Source: Egerieimonas sp900552095
GTDB taxonomy: Bacteria; Bacillota; Clostridia; Lachnospirales; Lachnospiraceae
Direction: 5' to 3'
Assembly: GCA_902469965.1 (NCBI GenBank)
Contig: CABREP010000009.1
Coordinates: forward strand, 1-51,691
DNA length: 51,691 nucleotides
Below the pieces are notes generated by a model, which saw only the letters and a list, made by a program, of their open reading frames with translations, did no database searches and was not told the origin of the DNA. Shown one piece after another: positions 8,001-16,567 of this stretch. The translations under genes were made by a program, and so were the position numbers. Each line of letters begins with the position of its first letter. Position 1 is the first letter of the stretch.

Positions 8001-9218
8001 TTAATTCTGATGATACGTCTCCAGGAAATCTCCCAGCTCATTCATCGCTTTTATCAGATCCATTTTTCTCGGCAGATATACGATCCGGAAATGATCCGGC
8101 TCCACCCAGTTAAATCCGCTTCCCTGCACGATCAGGATCCGCTTCTCCCGCAGAAGATCCAGTGCAAACTGCTCGTCATTGGTGATGTTAAACCGTTTCG
8201 TATCGATCTTCGGGAAAATGTAAAAGGCAGCACTTGGTTTCACAGCGGAAAGCCCCGGAATGTCCTGAACCGCCTCATAAACACATTCTCTCTGATCGTA
8301 GATCCTTCCGCCGGGAACCAGATATTCCTCCACGCTCTGATAACCGCCCAGAGCCGTCTGCACGATAGCCTGCGCCGGCACATTGGAGCAGAGGCGCATA
8401 TTGGAGAGCATATTAAGCCCCTCAATATAACCCTTTGCTTTTTCTTTGGCGCCGCTTAAGATCATCCAGCCCACCCGGAATCCCGCTACCATATGGGATT
8501 TGGAAAGCCCGCTGAACGTGACGCAGAAGACGTCCGGAGCCAGGGAAGCAATCGAAGTATGCTTCAGCCCGTCCATCACCAGACGGTCATAGATCTCATC
8601 GCTGAAGATGATCAGCTCATGTTCCCGGGCGATCTCCACAATCTCTTCCAGGATCGAATCCGGATACAGGGCACCGGTGGGATTGTTGGGGTTAATGATT
8701 ACAATCGCCTTAGTTCTGTCCGTGACCTTGCTTTTGATATCCTCAATATCCGGATACCAGTTTGACTGTTCATCACAGATATAGTGAACCACTTTGCCGC
8801 CGGACAGCGTCGCTGTTGCCGTCCACAGCGGATAATCGGGAGCCGGAATGAGGATCTCATCCCCGGTATTTAAAAGCGCCTGCATGCAGAGATTGATCAG
8901 CTCGCTGACCCCGTTTCCAGTATAAATATCATTCACGTCCACACCGGGGATCTTCTTTAACTGCGCATACTGCATGATCGCCTTTCTGGCTGAGAAAAGT
9001 CCCCTGGAATCCGAATACCCCTGACACTCCCGGATGGAACGCCGCATATCCAGAATCACTTCCTCCGGAGCGTTGAACCCGAAGGGCGCGGGATTTCCGA
9101 TATTCAGCTTCAGAATATGTTTTCCCTCTTCCTCCATCCGTCCAGCCTCATCCACCACCGGCCCTCTCACGTCATACAGCACATTATCCAGTTTTGAGGA
9201 CTTTTCAAATTTTCTCAT
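8001..9218 (-). CDS. alaT: Alanine-type aminotransferase (class I/II, PLP-dependent)
   Basis: A 405-aa fold-type I aminotransferase of the AlaA/AlaT group, which interconverts pyruvate and alanine with glutamate/2-oxoglutarate. The Schiff-base lysine is K240 in SGLSKSHM. NPNNPTG (about 176-182), SDEIYD (206-211) and the phosphate-binding FRVGW (about 247-251) are present, as is the family start KLDNVLYDVRGPV. The ATG at 9218 lies eight bases after AGGGGAG, and the extra 14 codons of the longer frame are discarded. The start overlaps the NhaC stop (ATGA), so translation is coupled. Context (NhaC and an ABC importer upstream) suggests amino-acid uptake and conversion. The exact amino acid is inferred. 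Confidence 0.85.
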   Translation of the reverse strand: MRKFEKSSKLDNVLYDVRGPVVDEAGRMEEEGKHILKLNIGNPAPFGFNAPEEVILDMRRSIRECQGYSDSRGLFSARKAIMQYAQLKKIPGVDVNDIYTGNGVSELINLCMQALLNTGDEILIPAPDYPLWTATATLSGGKVVHYICDEQSNWYPDIEDIKSKVTDRTKAIVIINPNNPTGALYPDSILEEIVEIAREHELIIFSDEIYDRLVMDGLKHTSIASLAPDVFCVTFSGLSKSHMVAGFRVGWMILSGAKEKAKGYIEGLNMLSNMRLCSNVPAQAIVQTALGGYQSVEEYLVPGGRIYDQRECVYEAVQDIPGLSAVKPSAAFYIFPKIDTKRFNITNDEQFALDLLREKRILIVQGSGFNWVEPDHFRIVYLPRKMDLIKAMNELGDFLETYHQN

Positions 9219-10570
9219 TTTCTTTTCTCCCCTTTCCTGTTTTTCACAAACAGAATCCACACAAGTCCGCTTACTGCCATCAGAATTGGATAAAAGCAGT
9301 ACGGAATAATATCAAAAGGCGTCATGGCAACTCCGCTCACTGCCGTAGCCAGACTGGCTGCCGACAGCAGCTGCGCCCCGTAGGGAATCAGCCCCTGCCC
9401 CACCGAGGTGAACATATCCAGAAGAGAGGCGCTTCTCCTGGGACTGATATCAAATTCCTCGCTGATCTCCTTGGCAATCGGTCCCGCCATCACGATAGCC
9501 ACCGTATTATTTGCCGTACACAGATCGATCAGAAGAGCAAGAGACGCAATTCCCAGCTCTCCGCCCCGTTTTCCCTTTACCCGTTTCTTAATAAAATCCA
9601 GGATAAACTGGATTCCGCCCATCTCTCTTACCAGAGAGACAATACAGGCCACCACAAGGGAAATCACCGTGATGTCATACATACCCATGATTCCGCCGGA
9701 ATTGTCCATCTGCGGCCCCTGCGCCACCACCTTGAACATATCTGCCGGAAGAATAGAACCGGTAGCCACGCCCACGATCAGGGAGAGCACCGTTCCTCCG
9801 ATCAGCACCAGAAAGACGTTAAATCCGATCAGCGCTCCCACCAGCACTACCACATAGGGCAGTACCTTCCAGAGATTGTAAGAGAGTTCTTCTTCCAGAA
9901 CAAAATCGCCGCCGCTTGCAAGCACCAGGAATAAAACCATAGTCACCAGCGCCGCCGGAAGCACAATAAGAAAATTCTCCCGGAATTTATCTTTCATCTC
10001 ACAGCCCTGGGTTTTTACCGCCGCAATGGTCGTGTCCGAGATCATAGAGAGGTTATCTCCAAACATCGCCCCGCACATCACCGCGCCCACGCAGAGCGCC
10101 ATGGAATACCCGGTTTTCTGGGCGATTCCCACCGCAATGGGGGCCAGCGCCGCGATCGTCCCCATGGAAGTACCCATAGATACGGAAATAAAGCAGCCAA
10201 TGATGAAAAGCCCCACCACCGCCACTCCGGAAGGCAGAATGGAAAGACCCAGATTCACTGTGGAATCTGCTCCGCCCGCTGCTGTAACAGCCCCGGAGAA
10301 AGCTCCTGCCGCCAGAAAGATCAGGCACATGGTAATAATATTGTCATCTCCCACACCCTTCGCAATCATATGGATCTTTTCATTAAATGTGTGCTTCCGA
10401 TCCTGCAGAAAGGCCACAAAGAGGGCGATCAGAAATGCCAGTATTGCCGGCATACTGTAGAAATCACCGCTGATAAATCCCGCTCCCAGAAAAAATACCA
10501 GGAAAACTCCGATCGGCAGCAGAGCCGCCGCACTTCCTTTTTGCGTCTGAATCTTATTTTTCTCTTCCAT
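9215..10570 (-). CDS. NhaC family Na+/H+ antiporter-like transporter
   Basis: A 451-aa polytopic membrane protein with about ten to twelve hydrophobic segments. The repeated glycine-rich stretches typical of the NhaC/ion-transporter superfamily are present (SMGTSMGTIAALAPIA, MCGAMFGDNLSMISDTT), the second close to the conserved core motif of NhaC. Family members exchange Na+ for protons, and some carry amino or carboxylic acids with Na+, as in malate/lactate antiport. The tight coupling to an aminotransferase and an ABC importer makes an organic-acid or amino-acid exchange role as likely as pH homeostasis. It lies 26 bp after the ABC ATPase gene with no terminator between them. Confidence 0.85.
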   Translation of the reverse strand: MEEKNKIQTQKGSAAALLPIGVFLVFFLGAGFISGDFYSMPAILAFLIALFVAFLQDRKHTFNEKIHMIAKGVGDDNIITMCLIFLAAGAFSGAVTAAGGADSTVNLGLSILPSGVAVVGLFIIGCFISVSMGTSMGTIAALAPIAVGIAQKTGYSMALCVGAVMCGAMFGDNLSMISDTTIAAVKTQGCEMKDKFRENFLIVLPAALVTMVLFLVLASGGDFVLEEELSYNLWKVLPYVVVLVGALIGFNVFLVLIGGTVLSLIVGVATGSILPADMFKVVAQGPQMDNSGGIMGMYDITVISLVVACIVSLVREMGGIQFILDFIKKRVKGKRGGELGIASLALLIDLCTANNTVAIVMAGPIAKEISEEFDISPRRSASLLDMFTSVGQGLIPYGAQLLSAASLATAVSGVAMTPFDIIPYCFYPILMAVSGLVWILFVKNRKGEKRK

Positions 10571-10596
10571 ACGCTCCCCTATCGTTCTTTTTATTT

Positions 10597-11391
10597 TCAG
10601 GCCAGCATCATCCTGTCATTGGCAAATTCGCCCCCGCTGGCCTGTTCAAACTTGGCCAGCAGATCTGATACCTGAAGTTTTTTCTTTTCTTCCCCCGACA
10701 CATCGTAGATCACCCGTCCCTCGTGCATCATGATCAGGCGGTTGCCCATGCGGATCGCGTCCTTCATATTGTGCGTAACCATCATGGCGGTCAGATTGTT
10801 CTCCGCGATCATGCGGTCCGTCAGCTCCAGAACCTTCGCCGCAGTCTTGGGATCCAGAGCTGCCGTATGCTCATCCAGGAGCAGAAGATCCGGTTTCTTC
10901 AAGGTGGCCATCAGCAGGGTCAGCGCCTGTCTCTGTCCTCCGGAGAGCAGTCCTACTTTGGCGCTCATACGCTCCTCCAGCCCCAGTCCCAGAGCCGCCA
11001 GCGCCTCCTTATAAACTGCCTGTTCCTTTTTCGTGACGCCCCAGCCCAGCCCTCTTCTTTTGCCCCGGCGCATAGCCAGCGCCAGATTCTCCTGGATCTC
11101 CATCCCGGCTGCCGTTCCCTTCATGGGATCCTGAAACACTCTCCCGAGATAGCGGGCTCTTCTGTGTTCCGGCATATGGGTCAGGTTTTCTCCATTTAGC
11201 ACGACCTTCCCCTGGTCAATGGGATATACCCCGGCGATCATGTTTAACGTAGTGGATTTTCCCGCGCCGTTTCCGCCTATGATCGTCACAAAATCTCCGT
11301 CCTTCAGATGCAGGTTAACCCCGTTTAAAGCCGGCTTCTCATTTACCGTTCCTCTGTTAAATGTTTTTCTCACATTTATTAATTCCAGCAT
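10597..11391 (-). CDS. ABC transporter ATP-binding protein
   Basis: The ATPase of an importer whose permease and binding protein are encoded just upstream. Walker A is GGNGAGKST (39-47), the signature is LLSGGQRQAL, Walker B is LLLLDEHTAALD and the switch histidine is in MVTHNM. The EHTAALDP form is typical of ATPases paired with ABC_sub_bind (PF04392) binding proteins, some of which serve tryptophan or tyrosine uptake. The ATG directly follows the permease stop (TAAATG), so the two are coupled. Confidence 0.93.
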   Translation of the reverse strand: MLELINVRKTFNRGTVNEKPALNGVNLHLKDGDFVTIIGGNGAGKSTTLNMIAGVYPIDQGKVVLNGENLTHMPEHRRARYLGRVFQDPMKGTAAGMEIQENLALAMRRGKRRGLGWGVTKKEQAVYKEALAALGLGLEERMSAKVGLLSGGQRQALTLLMATLKKPDLLLLDEHTAALDPKTAAKVLELTDRMIAENNLTAMMVTHNMKDAIRMGNRLIMMHEGRVIYDVSGEEKKKLQVSDLLAKFEQASGGEFANDRMMLA

Positions 11392-12306
11392 TTACTCGTC
11401 CCCCTCCACATATGACCGCTTCATCTTCCACTTCTGCATCAGAACGGGAACGCTCAGCGCAACCGCCACAAAGACGGCGGAAAACAGTTTCATATCGTTG
11501 GCTTTCATGCCAAGGCGGAGCACAACGGCACGGATGGCAAAGTAAAGGACAGAGCCCACCACAGCCGAAGACAGTTTGCTTCCAAAGGAAATCAGTCTGC
11601 CCATAAGAACTTCGCCGATCACAATGGCCGCCAGCCCCACTACGATGGCTCCCACACCGCTGTTGATATCGCCGTATTTGTTCATCTGAGCCACCAGGCC
11701 GCCGGAGAGTCCCACCAGACCGTTGCTGATCATAAGCGCCAGCATCTTCGTCCCTTTCGTATTTACCCCCAGCGCCCGGATCATATCCTCATTATTTCCC
11801 GTGGCACGGAGCGCCGCTCCCACCTCAGTTCCAAAAAACCAGTAAAGAAGCAGGATCACTGCCGCGGCGATCAGAAGTCCCAGGATCAGAACCACCGTCG
11901 CCTGGTTCATGCCGGTTTTATCCACCCATACACTGAAAATGGTATCCTTTTTCAGGATCGGCATATTGCTGGCACCGTCCAGGATCCTCAGATTCACAGA
12001 CCAGAGACCCAGCTGGGTGAGAATCCCCGCCAGGATCGCCGGGATCCCGCAGACGGTATGAAGAAAACCTGTAACCGCTCCGGCTGCCATCCCTGCCGCT
12101 CCGGCCAGCAGAGCCGCCAGAAGCGGGTTCATGTCATACTTTACGATCAGAAGGGCACATACCACACTGCCCAGGGCAAAACTTCCATCCACCGTAAGAT
12201 CCGCAATATCCAGGATCTTATAGGTAATGTACACCCCCAGCACCATAATGCCCCAGATAATCCCCTGGGAAACTGCCCCTTCCATAGAAACAAGAAAACC
12301 TGACAT
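11392..12306 (-). CDS. ABC transporter permease (branched-chain/ribose permease type)
   Basis: A 304-aa integral membrane protein with about eight to nine hydrophobic helices, of the BPD_transp_2 type. The conserved start GIMVLGVYITYKILDIADLTVDGSFALG is typical of permeases partnering PF04392 binding proteins (quoted by residues about 19-46, key element DLTVDGSF). It forms the membrane channel of the importer. The start has GGAG six bases upstream. A strong hairpin at 12330-12401 separates it from the binding-protein gene. Confidence 0.92.
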   Translation of the reverse strand: MSGFLVSMEGAVSQGIIWGIMVLGVYITYKILDIADLTVDGSFALGSVVCALLIVKYDMNPLLAALLAGAAGMAAGAVTGFLHTVCGIPAILAGILTQLGLWSVNLRILDGASNMPILKKDTIFSVWVDKTGMNQATVVLILGLLIAAAVILLLYWFFGTEVGAALRATGNNEDMIRALGVNTKGTKMLALMISNGLVGLSGGLVAQMNKYGDINSGVGAIVVGLAAIVIGEVLMGRLISFGSKLSSAVVGSVLYFAIRAVVLRLGMKANDMKLFSAVFVAVALSVPVLMQKWKMKRSYVEGDE

Positions 12307-12329
12307 CTCTATCTCCTATCCCCGGATCT

Positions 12330-12401
12330 AAAAGTCAAGAGAAGGCCGCCGCAGAATGTATCTGCCTTGTACCTTCCGCCACAGCCTCTCTCTTAACTTT
12401 T
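12330..12401 (-). promoter_or_regulatory. Intercistronic attenuator-like hairpin
   Basis: Thirteen-base arms (AAAAGTCAAGAGA and TCTCTTAACTTTT, wobble-paired), extended inward by AGGC/GCCT, form a large stem between the binding-protein stop and the permease start. It ends in a short T-run. Such hairpins commonly lower permease and ATPase expression relative to the binding protein. Confidence 0.6.
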
Positions 12402-12422
12402 ACATTCGATTTTGTTATTTTA

Positions 12423-13430
12423 TCACGCTAAACCGGAAACGTCAATTCCCAGCAGTTCTGCCGTATCTTCATTTACTACTAATTTCAGCTCCTCCTCCGG
12501 CAGATATCCGATGGGCAGATCCCCCGGCTCGGCCTCTCCCTTCAGGATCTTCACAGCCATCTCACCGGCCATGTGTCCGATCTCATAATAGTCGATGCTG
12601 TAAGTGGCCAGTCCTCCGGCCGTCACCATATTCTCCTCACCGCAGATCGTGGGAAGTTTGTTTTCGTTGGCAATCATAGCCACCGTGGCCATTGCATTGG
12701 AGATCACGTTGTCCGTGGGCACATAGATCGCATCCACTTTCCCCACCATGGACTCCACCACCGTCTGGATCTCACCGGAATTGGCCACCGTGTAATCCAC
12801 CGTCTCAATTCCTGCTTTTTTGCAGGTTTCTGCCACCAGTTCCGCCTGCAGCTTGGAGTTGGCCTCCGCAGAACAGTAAAGAACAGCCACTTTCTTCGCA
12901 TCGGGAATCAGCTGCTGCAAAAGCTCCACCTGCTTCTCCACCGGATTCATATCGGAGGTTCCGGTCACATTCCCTCCCGGCGCCTCGTTGCTCTCCACCA
13001 GATCTGCGTCTGCCGGATCCGTCACTGCTGTCAGAACCACCGGAATCTCCGAAGTAAGTCCCGCTACTGCCTGTGCTGCCGGCGTGGCAATGGTAAAGAT
13101 CAGATCCTTCTTATCATCTACCATCTTCTGACCGATTGTCAGTGTGGCACTGCTGTCACCGGAAGCATTCTGCTGATCGATCTCGCAGTCCAGTCCTGAC
13201 TCCTCAAGCGCGGCCACAAACCCTTCGTTGGCCTCATCAAGAGCCGCATGCTGGGTATACTGGAACACACCGATCTGATACGTCTTTCCATCCCCGGAAT
13301 CCTCCGCTGTCCCGCCGGAAGCCGCCGGTTCCCCCTCTTTCTTATCTCCGCCGCAGCCAGTCAGAGCCGCAGCTGCCATCACTGCCGTCAGCGTCACCGC
13401 CGCATACCTCTTCCAGAATTTCTTTTTCAT
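12423..13430 (-). CDS. ABC transporter substrate-binding lipoprotein (ABC_sub_bind family)
   Basis: The extracytoplasmic solute receptor of the importer, 335 aa. A lipoprotein signal peptide with lipobox LTGC (C26) is followed by a Gly/Ser/Glu-rich linker. The mature domain starts YQIGVFQYTQHAALDEA and contains FTIATPAAQAV and IYVPTDNVI, all characteristic of PF04392. Family members have been linked to aromatic amino acids or remain undefined. The ligand is not decided by sequence. The gene is first in the operon, behind a strong promoter. Confidence 0.92.
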   Translation of the reverse strand: MKKKFWKRYAAVTLTAVMAAAALTGCGGDKKEGEPAASGGTAEDSGDGKTYQIGVFQYTQHAALDEANEGFVAALEESGLDCEIDQQNASGDSSATLTIGQKMVDDKKDLIFTIATPAAQAVAGLTSEIPVVLTAVTDPADADLVESNEAPGGNVTGTSDMNPVEKQVELLQQLIPDAKKVAVLYCSAEANSKLQAELVAETCKKAGIETVDYTVANSGEIQTVVESMVGKVDAIYVPTDNVISNAMATVAMIANENKLPTICGEENMVTAGGLATYSIDYYEIGHMAGEMAVKILKGEAEPGDLPIGYLPEEELKLVVNEDTAELLGIDVSGLA

Positions 13431-13459
13431 AATCCCACTCCTCCACTTTAACTTTCTAC

Positions 13460-13477
13460 ACTTTAAACCATTAAAGT
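13460..13477. promoter_or_regulatory. Imperfect palindrome in the leader of the binding-protein gene
   Basis: ACTTTAAACCATTAAAGT has seven-base complementary arms and sits about 12-30 bp downstream of the -10 box. It could be a repressor operator. No regulator gene is adjacent. Confidence 0.4.
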
Positions 13478-13489
13478 TTTATGGGTAAA

Positions 13490-13518
13490 ATTATAGCAGT
13501 ATGATTCTTTGAAGTCAA
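13490..13518 (-). promoter_or_regulatory. Promoter of the ABC importer operon
   Basis: TTGACT at 13518-13513, a 17-bp spacer and TATAAT at 13495-13490 with an extended TGC. It starts directly after the nrdR stop codon. Confidence 0.85.
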
Positions 13519-13520
13519 TT

Positions 13521-13970
13521 CTAATTTAACATTTTTTTCAATTCATCCATAAAAGTATTCACATCTTTAAATTCCCGATATACCGACGCAAAACGGACAT
13601 ATGCCACCGAATCCAGATTCTTTAATTTATTCATCACGATCGTTCCGATTTCTGTACTCGGTATCTCTCTGTCCTCACGGCTGAAAATTTCTGCCTCCAC
13701 CTCATCGATCAGCGCTGTGATCTGCTTGGCCGGAATGGGTCTTTTGTGGCAGGCCCGCAGGATGCCTCCCTCAATTTTGGATCTGTCATACTGCTCCCGG
13801 TTCATATCTTTTTTAATCACGATCAGCGGTATCGTCTCCACTTTCTCATATGTTGTAAAACGTTTGCCGCATTCGTCACACTGACGTCTTCTGCGGATGG
13901 CATTGTTGTCCTCCACCGGCCGTGAGTCCACAACCCTTGTGTTATCCTGATTGCAAAATGGACATTTCAT
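13521..13970 (-). CDS. nrdR: Transcriptional repressor NrdR
   Basis: Represses ribonucleotide reductase genes by sensing ATP and dATP. The 149-aa product has the zinc ribbon (CPFC at 3-6 and CDEC at 31-34) followed by the ATP-cone domain (PLIVIKKDMNREQYDRSKI, then ILRACHKRPI). All four cysteines are present and the length is standard. It has its own promoter (14006-14034) and is divergent from ymxH. No nrd gene is in the window, so its targets lie elsewhere. Confidence 0.97.
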   Translation of the reverse strand: MKCPFCNQDNTRVVDSRPVEDNNAIRRRRQCDECGKRFTTYEKVETIPLIVIKKDMNREQYDRSKIEGGILRACHKRPIPAKQITALIDEVEAEIFSREDREIPSTEIGTIVMNKLKNLDSVAYVRFASVYREFKDVNTFMDELKKMLN

Positions 13971-14005
13971 ACAATATATCCCCCGTACTTCCCAAAGTTT
14001 TTTTC

Positions 14006-14034
14006 AGTATAATACATTCCCCGCCCTCCGTCAA
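14006..14034 (-). promoter_or_regulatory. Promoter of nrdR
   Basis: TTGACG at 14034-14029, a 17-bp spacer and TATACT at 14011-14006, 36 bp upstream of the nrdR ATG. Confidence 0.8.
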
Positions 14035-14065
14035 ACATAACATAAAAGAAAAGGGTTCTGTGATC

Positions 14066-14323
14066 ATGCGCGTATGCGAACTGAAACAAAAAGAAGTGAT
14101 CAACTGCTGCACCTGCAGAAATCTGGGCTGCCCGGTGGACCTCTCCTTCGACTGTAAAACCGGCTGCATCAAAGCCCTGATCCTCCCCGGGCCCGGAAAG
14201 GTTTTCTGTCTTCTGGGCCGGGAGAGCGAGTACATCATTCCCTGGGAGTGCGTCCGCCAGGTCGGAGAGGATATCATTCTGGTTGAGATCCGGGAGGACA
14301 GCTGCCTGCACGACTGCACCTGA
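14066..14323 (+). CDS. ymxH: YlmC/YmxH family sporulation protein (PRC-barrel)
   Basis: An 85-aa PRC-barrel-like protein. The start MRVCELKQKEVINC and the core PGPGKVFCLLGRESEYIIPWE are typical of the YlmC/YmxH group of spore formers (residues about 42-62). The molecular role is unknown. The ATG at 14066 is preferred over longer in-frame starts that run through the nrdR promoter region. Its SD is weak (AAAAGGG). Five cysteines are unusual for so small a protein. It is one of only three plus-strand genes here and ends at a strong terminator. Confidence 0.85.
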   Translation: MRVCELKQKEVINCCTCRNLGCPVDLSFDCKTGCIKALILPGPGKVFCLLGRESEYIIPWECVRQVGEDIILVEIREDSCLHDCT

Positions 14324-14336
14324 GACACACCTTTAC

Positions 14337-14401
14337 AAGACAGAAGAAACGAAGGGATGCAGATCTTCCGACCCGCATCCCTTCGTTTCTTCTGTCTTTT
14401 T
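14337..14401. terminator. Bidirectional terminator between ymxH and the HPr-like gene
   Basis: Perfect 24-bp arms at 14337-14360 and 14375-14398 surround a 14-base loop, with A-runs and T-runs on either side. It lies between convergent genes and can end both transcripts. Confidence 0.85.
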
Positions 14402-14441
14402 ACTATGTATCATAAAATCGACTGATATTGTCTGTCTTTAT

Positions 14442-14696
14442 TTACTCGCTGGTAAGATATTTTTCAATGCATCTCATGGCGTCTGCCTCATCGCAGCCTT
14501 CCACAGAGACGGTAACTTCCTCTCCCGTATCCAGCCCCAGCGTCATCATTCCCATAATACTCTTGGCATTTACTTTCTTGTTTCCGCTCTCCACATGTAC
14601 GCTGCTTTTAAACTGACTTGCCACCTGTACCAGCATTGCAACCGGTCTGGTCTCCAATCCGCTGGCTAATTGGATCGTAATCTGCTTTTTAATCAT
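14442..14696 (-). CDS. Crh-like HPr family protein lacking His-15
   Basis: An 84-aa HPr-fold protein. The region that reads G-[LI]-H-A-R-P in HPr reads GLETRP here, so the PTS phosphorylation site His-15 is glutamate. Ser-46, the HPr kinase target, is kept in KSIMGMM. This matches the Crh pattern, where Bacillus Crh has Gln-15: regulation of carbon metabolism with CcpA rather than sugar phosphotransfer. Position supports this, because in Bacillus crh follows whiA in the yvcJ-yvcK-whiA-crh cluster, and here it follows rapZ-whiA. It overlaps the whiA stop by four bases. I infer it is regulatory. The codon is GAG, so it is no ambiguity of translation. Confidence 0.88.
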   Translation of the reverse strand: MIKKQITIQLASGLETRPVAMLVQVASQFKSSVHVESGNKKVNAKSIMGMMTLGLDTGEEVTVSVEGCDEADAMRCIEKYLTSE

Positions 14697-15703
14697 AATA
14701 ACTCCTCCTTGTTTCCCTTCAGCTCTCTGGCAATCTCGCTCAGCTTCCTCAGACGGTGATTGACACCGGATTTTCCCACCTGAGGTTTCAGCATCATTCC
14801 CAGTTCTTTCAGAGTAGCTTCCGGAAACTCCAACCGCAACTCTGCAATTTCCTCCAGTCCTTCCGGCAGACTGGACAGTCCTCGCGTATCTCTGATGTAC
14901 CGTATATCCTCTGCCTGTTTCAGAGCGGCGTGAACAGTCTTATTGATATTTGCTGTCTCACAGTTCACCTTCCGGTTCACACTGTTTCGCATATCCTTCA
15001 AAATCCGGATATTCTCCAGCTTCATCAGTGAGATCCCCGCCCCCATCAGACCCAGCAGCTCTACGATCTGCGCACCCTCTTTTACATACACCACATAGTA
15101 TTTCTTGCGTTCTACCACCTTGGCGTCGATGGAAAAGCTCCGGATCAGTTCTTTTAACTGGCCGGCTTTCTCTTCCTCCTGGCAGGCAATCTCAAAATGA
15201 TAAAATTTCTCAGGATCGCTGATCGATCCCGCCATGAGAAACGCCCCCCGCAGATACGCTCTTTTGCAGCAGTTCTGCTGTATCACAAGAGGAGACACTG
15301 CCGGAAAGACCCCCGTCTTCTCCAGCTGCGGGGACAAAAGCTTGGCCGCCTGCAGCACTTTCAGAATCTCCCCGTGACCGGACACGGACACAGAATAAGT
15401 ATTTCCTCTCTTCGGGCTCCTGCCGGAACCGGAAAAGATTTCTCTGTTTATCTTAAAGGTTTTTCCCAGTAATGTAAAGTACTTTTTCGCGACAGATTCA
15501 TTTTCTGTAGGAATTACCATAGAAAAATTTCCCTGTACATCTTTTACGATCTGCCCGCCCAGCGACAGAACCGCCGCCAGCTCTGCCACCTGGCAGTGTC
15601 GGGCTCCCGGCATCTGCCGGCACAGCTCTTCCTTCACCTCTCTGGAAAAAGAGATTTCTTCTGTTTTTTCTTTATTTTCCACGGCCGGCATCCTTTTCCA
15701 CAT
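14693..15703 (-). CDS. whiA: DNA-binding protein WhiA
   Basis: WhiA-family protein of about 336 aa, with a LAGLIDADG-like N-terminal part and a C-terminal helix-turn-helix (SLPEGLEEIAELR then KELGMMLKPQVGKSGVNHRLRKL). Firmicute homologues affect cell division and chromosome segregation. The family start is usually SFS-KEEL, and here ISFSREVKEEL begins some 18 residues in. The start is uncertain: ATG 15703 has GGAG seven bases upstream, and ATG 15691 or GTG 15682 (with AAGGA) are possible. All overlap the end of rapZ. It is fourth in the tcdA-murB-rapZ-whiA-crh-like operon. Confidence 0.92.
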   Translation of the reverse strand: MWKRMPAVENKEKTEEISFSREVKEELCRQMPGARHCQVAELAAVLSLGGQIVKDVQGNFSMVIPTENESVAKKYFTLLGKTFKINREIFSGSGRSPKRGNTYSVSVSGHGEILKVLQAAKLLSPQLEKTGVFPAVSPLVIQQNCCKRAYLRGAFLMAGSISDPEKFYHFEIACQEEEKAGQLKELIRSFSIDAKVVERKKYYVVYVKEGAQIVELLGLMGAGISLMKLENIRILKDMRNSVNRKVNCETANINKTVHAALKQAEDIRYIRDTRGLSSLPEGLEEIAELRLEFPEATLKELGMMLKPQVGKSGVNHRLRKLSEIARELKGNKEELL

Positions 15704-16550
15704 CTCTGTGCTCCGCCCGCACACCAATGTCCTCCATGGTCCGCAGACGCTCATACAGCGCGTTCGCCAGCGTAACGGAACGGTGCTTGCCTCCGGTACA
15801 GCCAATCCCGATCACCAGCTGATTTTTGCCCTCCCCGATATAATTGGGAATGAGAAAACGGATCAGATCTTCCGTCTTGTCCAGAAATACCCCGCTCTGA
15901 GGGCAGTTCATCACAAAATCCCGTACCGGCTTGTCATTTCCCGAGTAGGGTCTTAATTCTTCTATGTAATAGGGATTCGGCAGGAAGCGCACGTCAAACA
16001 CCAGATCGGCATCACTGGGGATCCCGTATTTGAACCCGAAGGAAAGTACCGTCACAATCAGGTTTTTAAACCCCTGATTCTGAACAAAAATCCTGTCTAT
16101 CTCCTGCTTTAATTCCCGGGACAGAAGCTGGCTGGTGTCAATAATATAATCTGCCCTCTTTTTAAGAAATGCCAGCTTTTCCCGCTCCCGGGCAATCCCC
16201 ACGTCCACCCTTCCGGTCCGATCCAGGGGATGATTTCTCCTGGTCTCTTTGTAGCGCTTCACAAGCACCTGGTCTTTCGCGTCAAGGAAGAGGATCTCAT
16301 GGTCGATTCCCTCGGCCCGCAGTACATCCAGCACACCGGAGAGCTGTTCAAAAGACTGTCCGCTTCTCACATCCAGCCCCACAGCCACCTTGCTGATCTC
16401 CCCGGACCCTCCCTCCAGAGCTAGGCGGGCAAATTTTTCCACCAGAGGAATGGGCAGATTATCCACGCAGAAATACTCCGCATCTTCCAGTATTTTAAGA
16501 GCTGTACTCTTTCCCGCGCCGGACATTCCCGTCACTATCACAAAACGCAT
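15672..16550 (-). CDS. rapZ: RapZ/YvcJ family nucleotide-binding protein
   Basis: A 292-aa P-loop protein with Walker A GMSGAGKST (8-16) followed by the family phrase YFCVDNLP. The C-terminal domain holds GIGCTGGKHRS, part of the RNA/metabolite-binding domain of RapZ. In E. coli RapZ targets the glmZ RNA for RNase E. In Bacillus YvcJ binds and hydrolyses nucleotides and influences competence. It is 17 bp after murB and overlaps whiA. The usual yvcK gene between rapZ and whiA is missing here and may lie elsewhere. Confidence 0.95.
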   Translation of the reverse strand: MRFVIVTGMSGAGKSTALKILEDAEYFCVDNLPIPLVEKFARLALEGGSGEISKVAVGLDVRSGQSFEQLSGVLDVLRAEGIDHEILFLDAKDQVLVKRYKETRRNHPLDRTGRVDVGIAREREKLAFLKKRADYIIDTSQLLSRELKQEIDRIFVQNQGFKNLIVTVLSFGFKYGIPSDADLVFDVRFLPNPYYIEELRPYSGNDKPVRDFVMNCPQSGVFLDKTEDLIRFLIPNYIGEGKNQLVIGIGCTGGKHRSVTLANALYERLRTMEDIGVRAEHRDVEKDAGRGK

Positions 16551-16567
16551 GTTTCTTCCTCCGTCCG

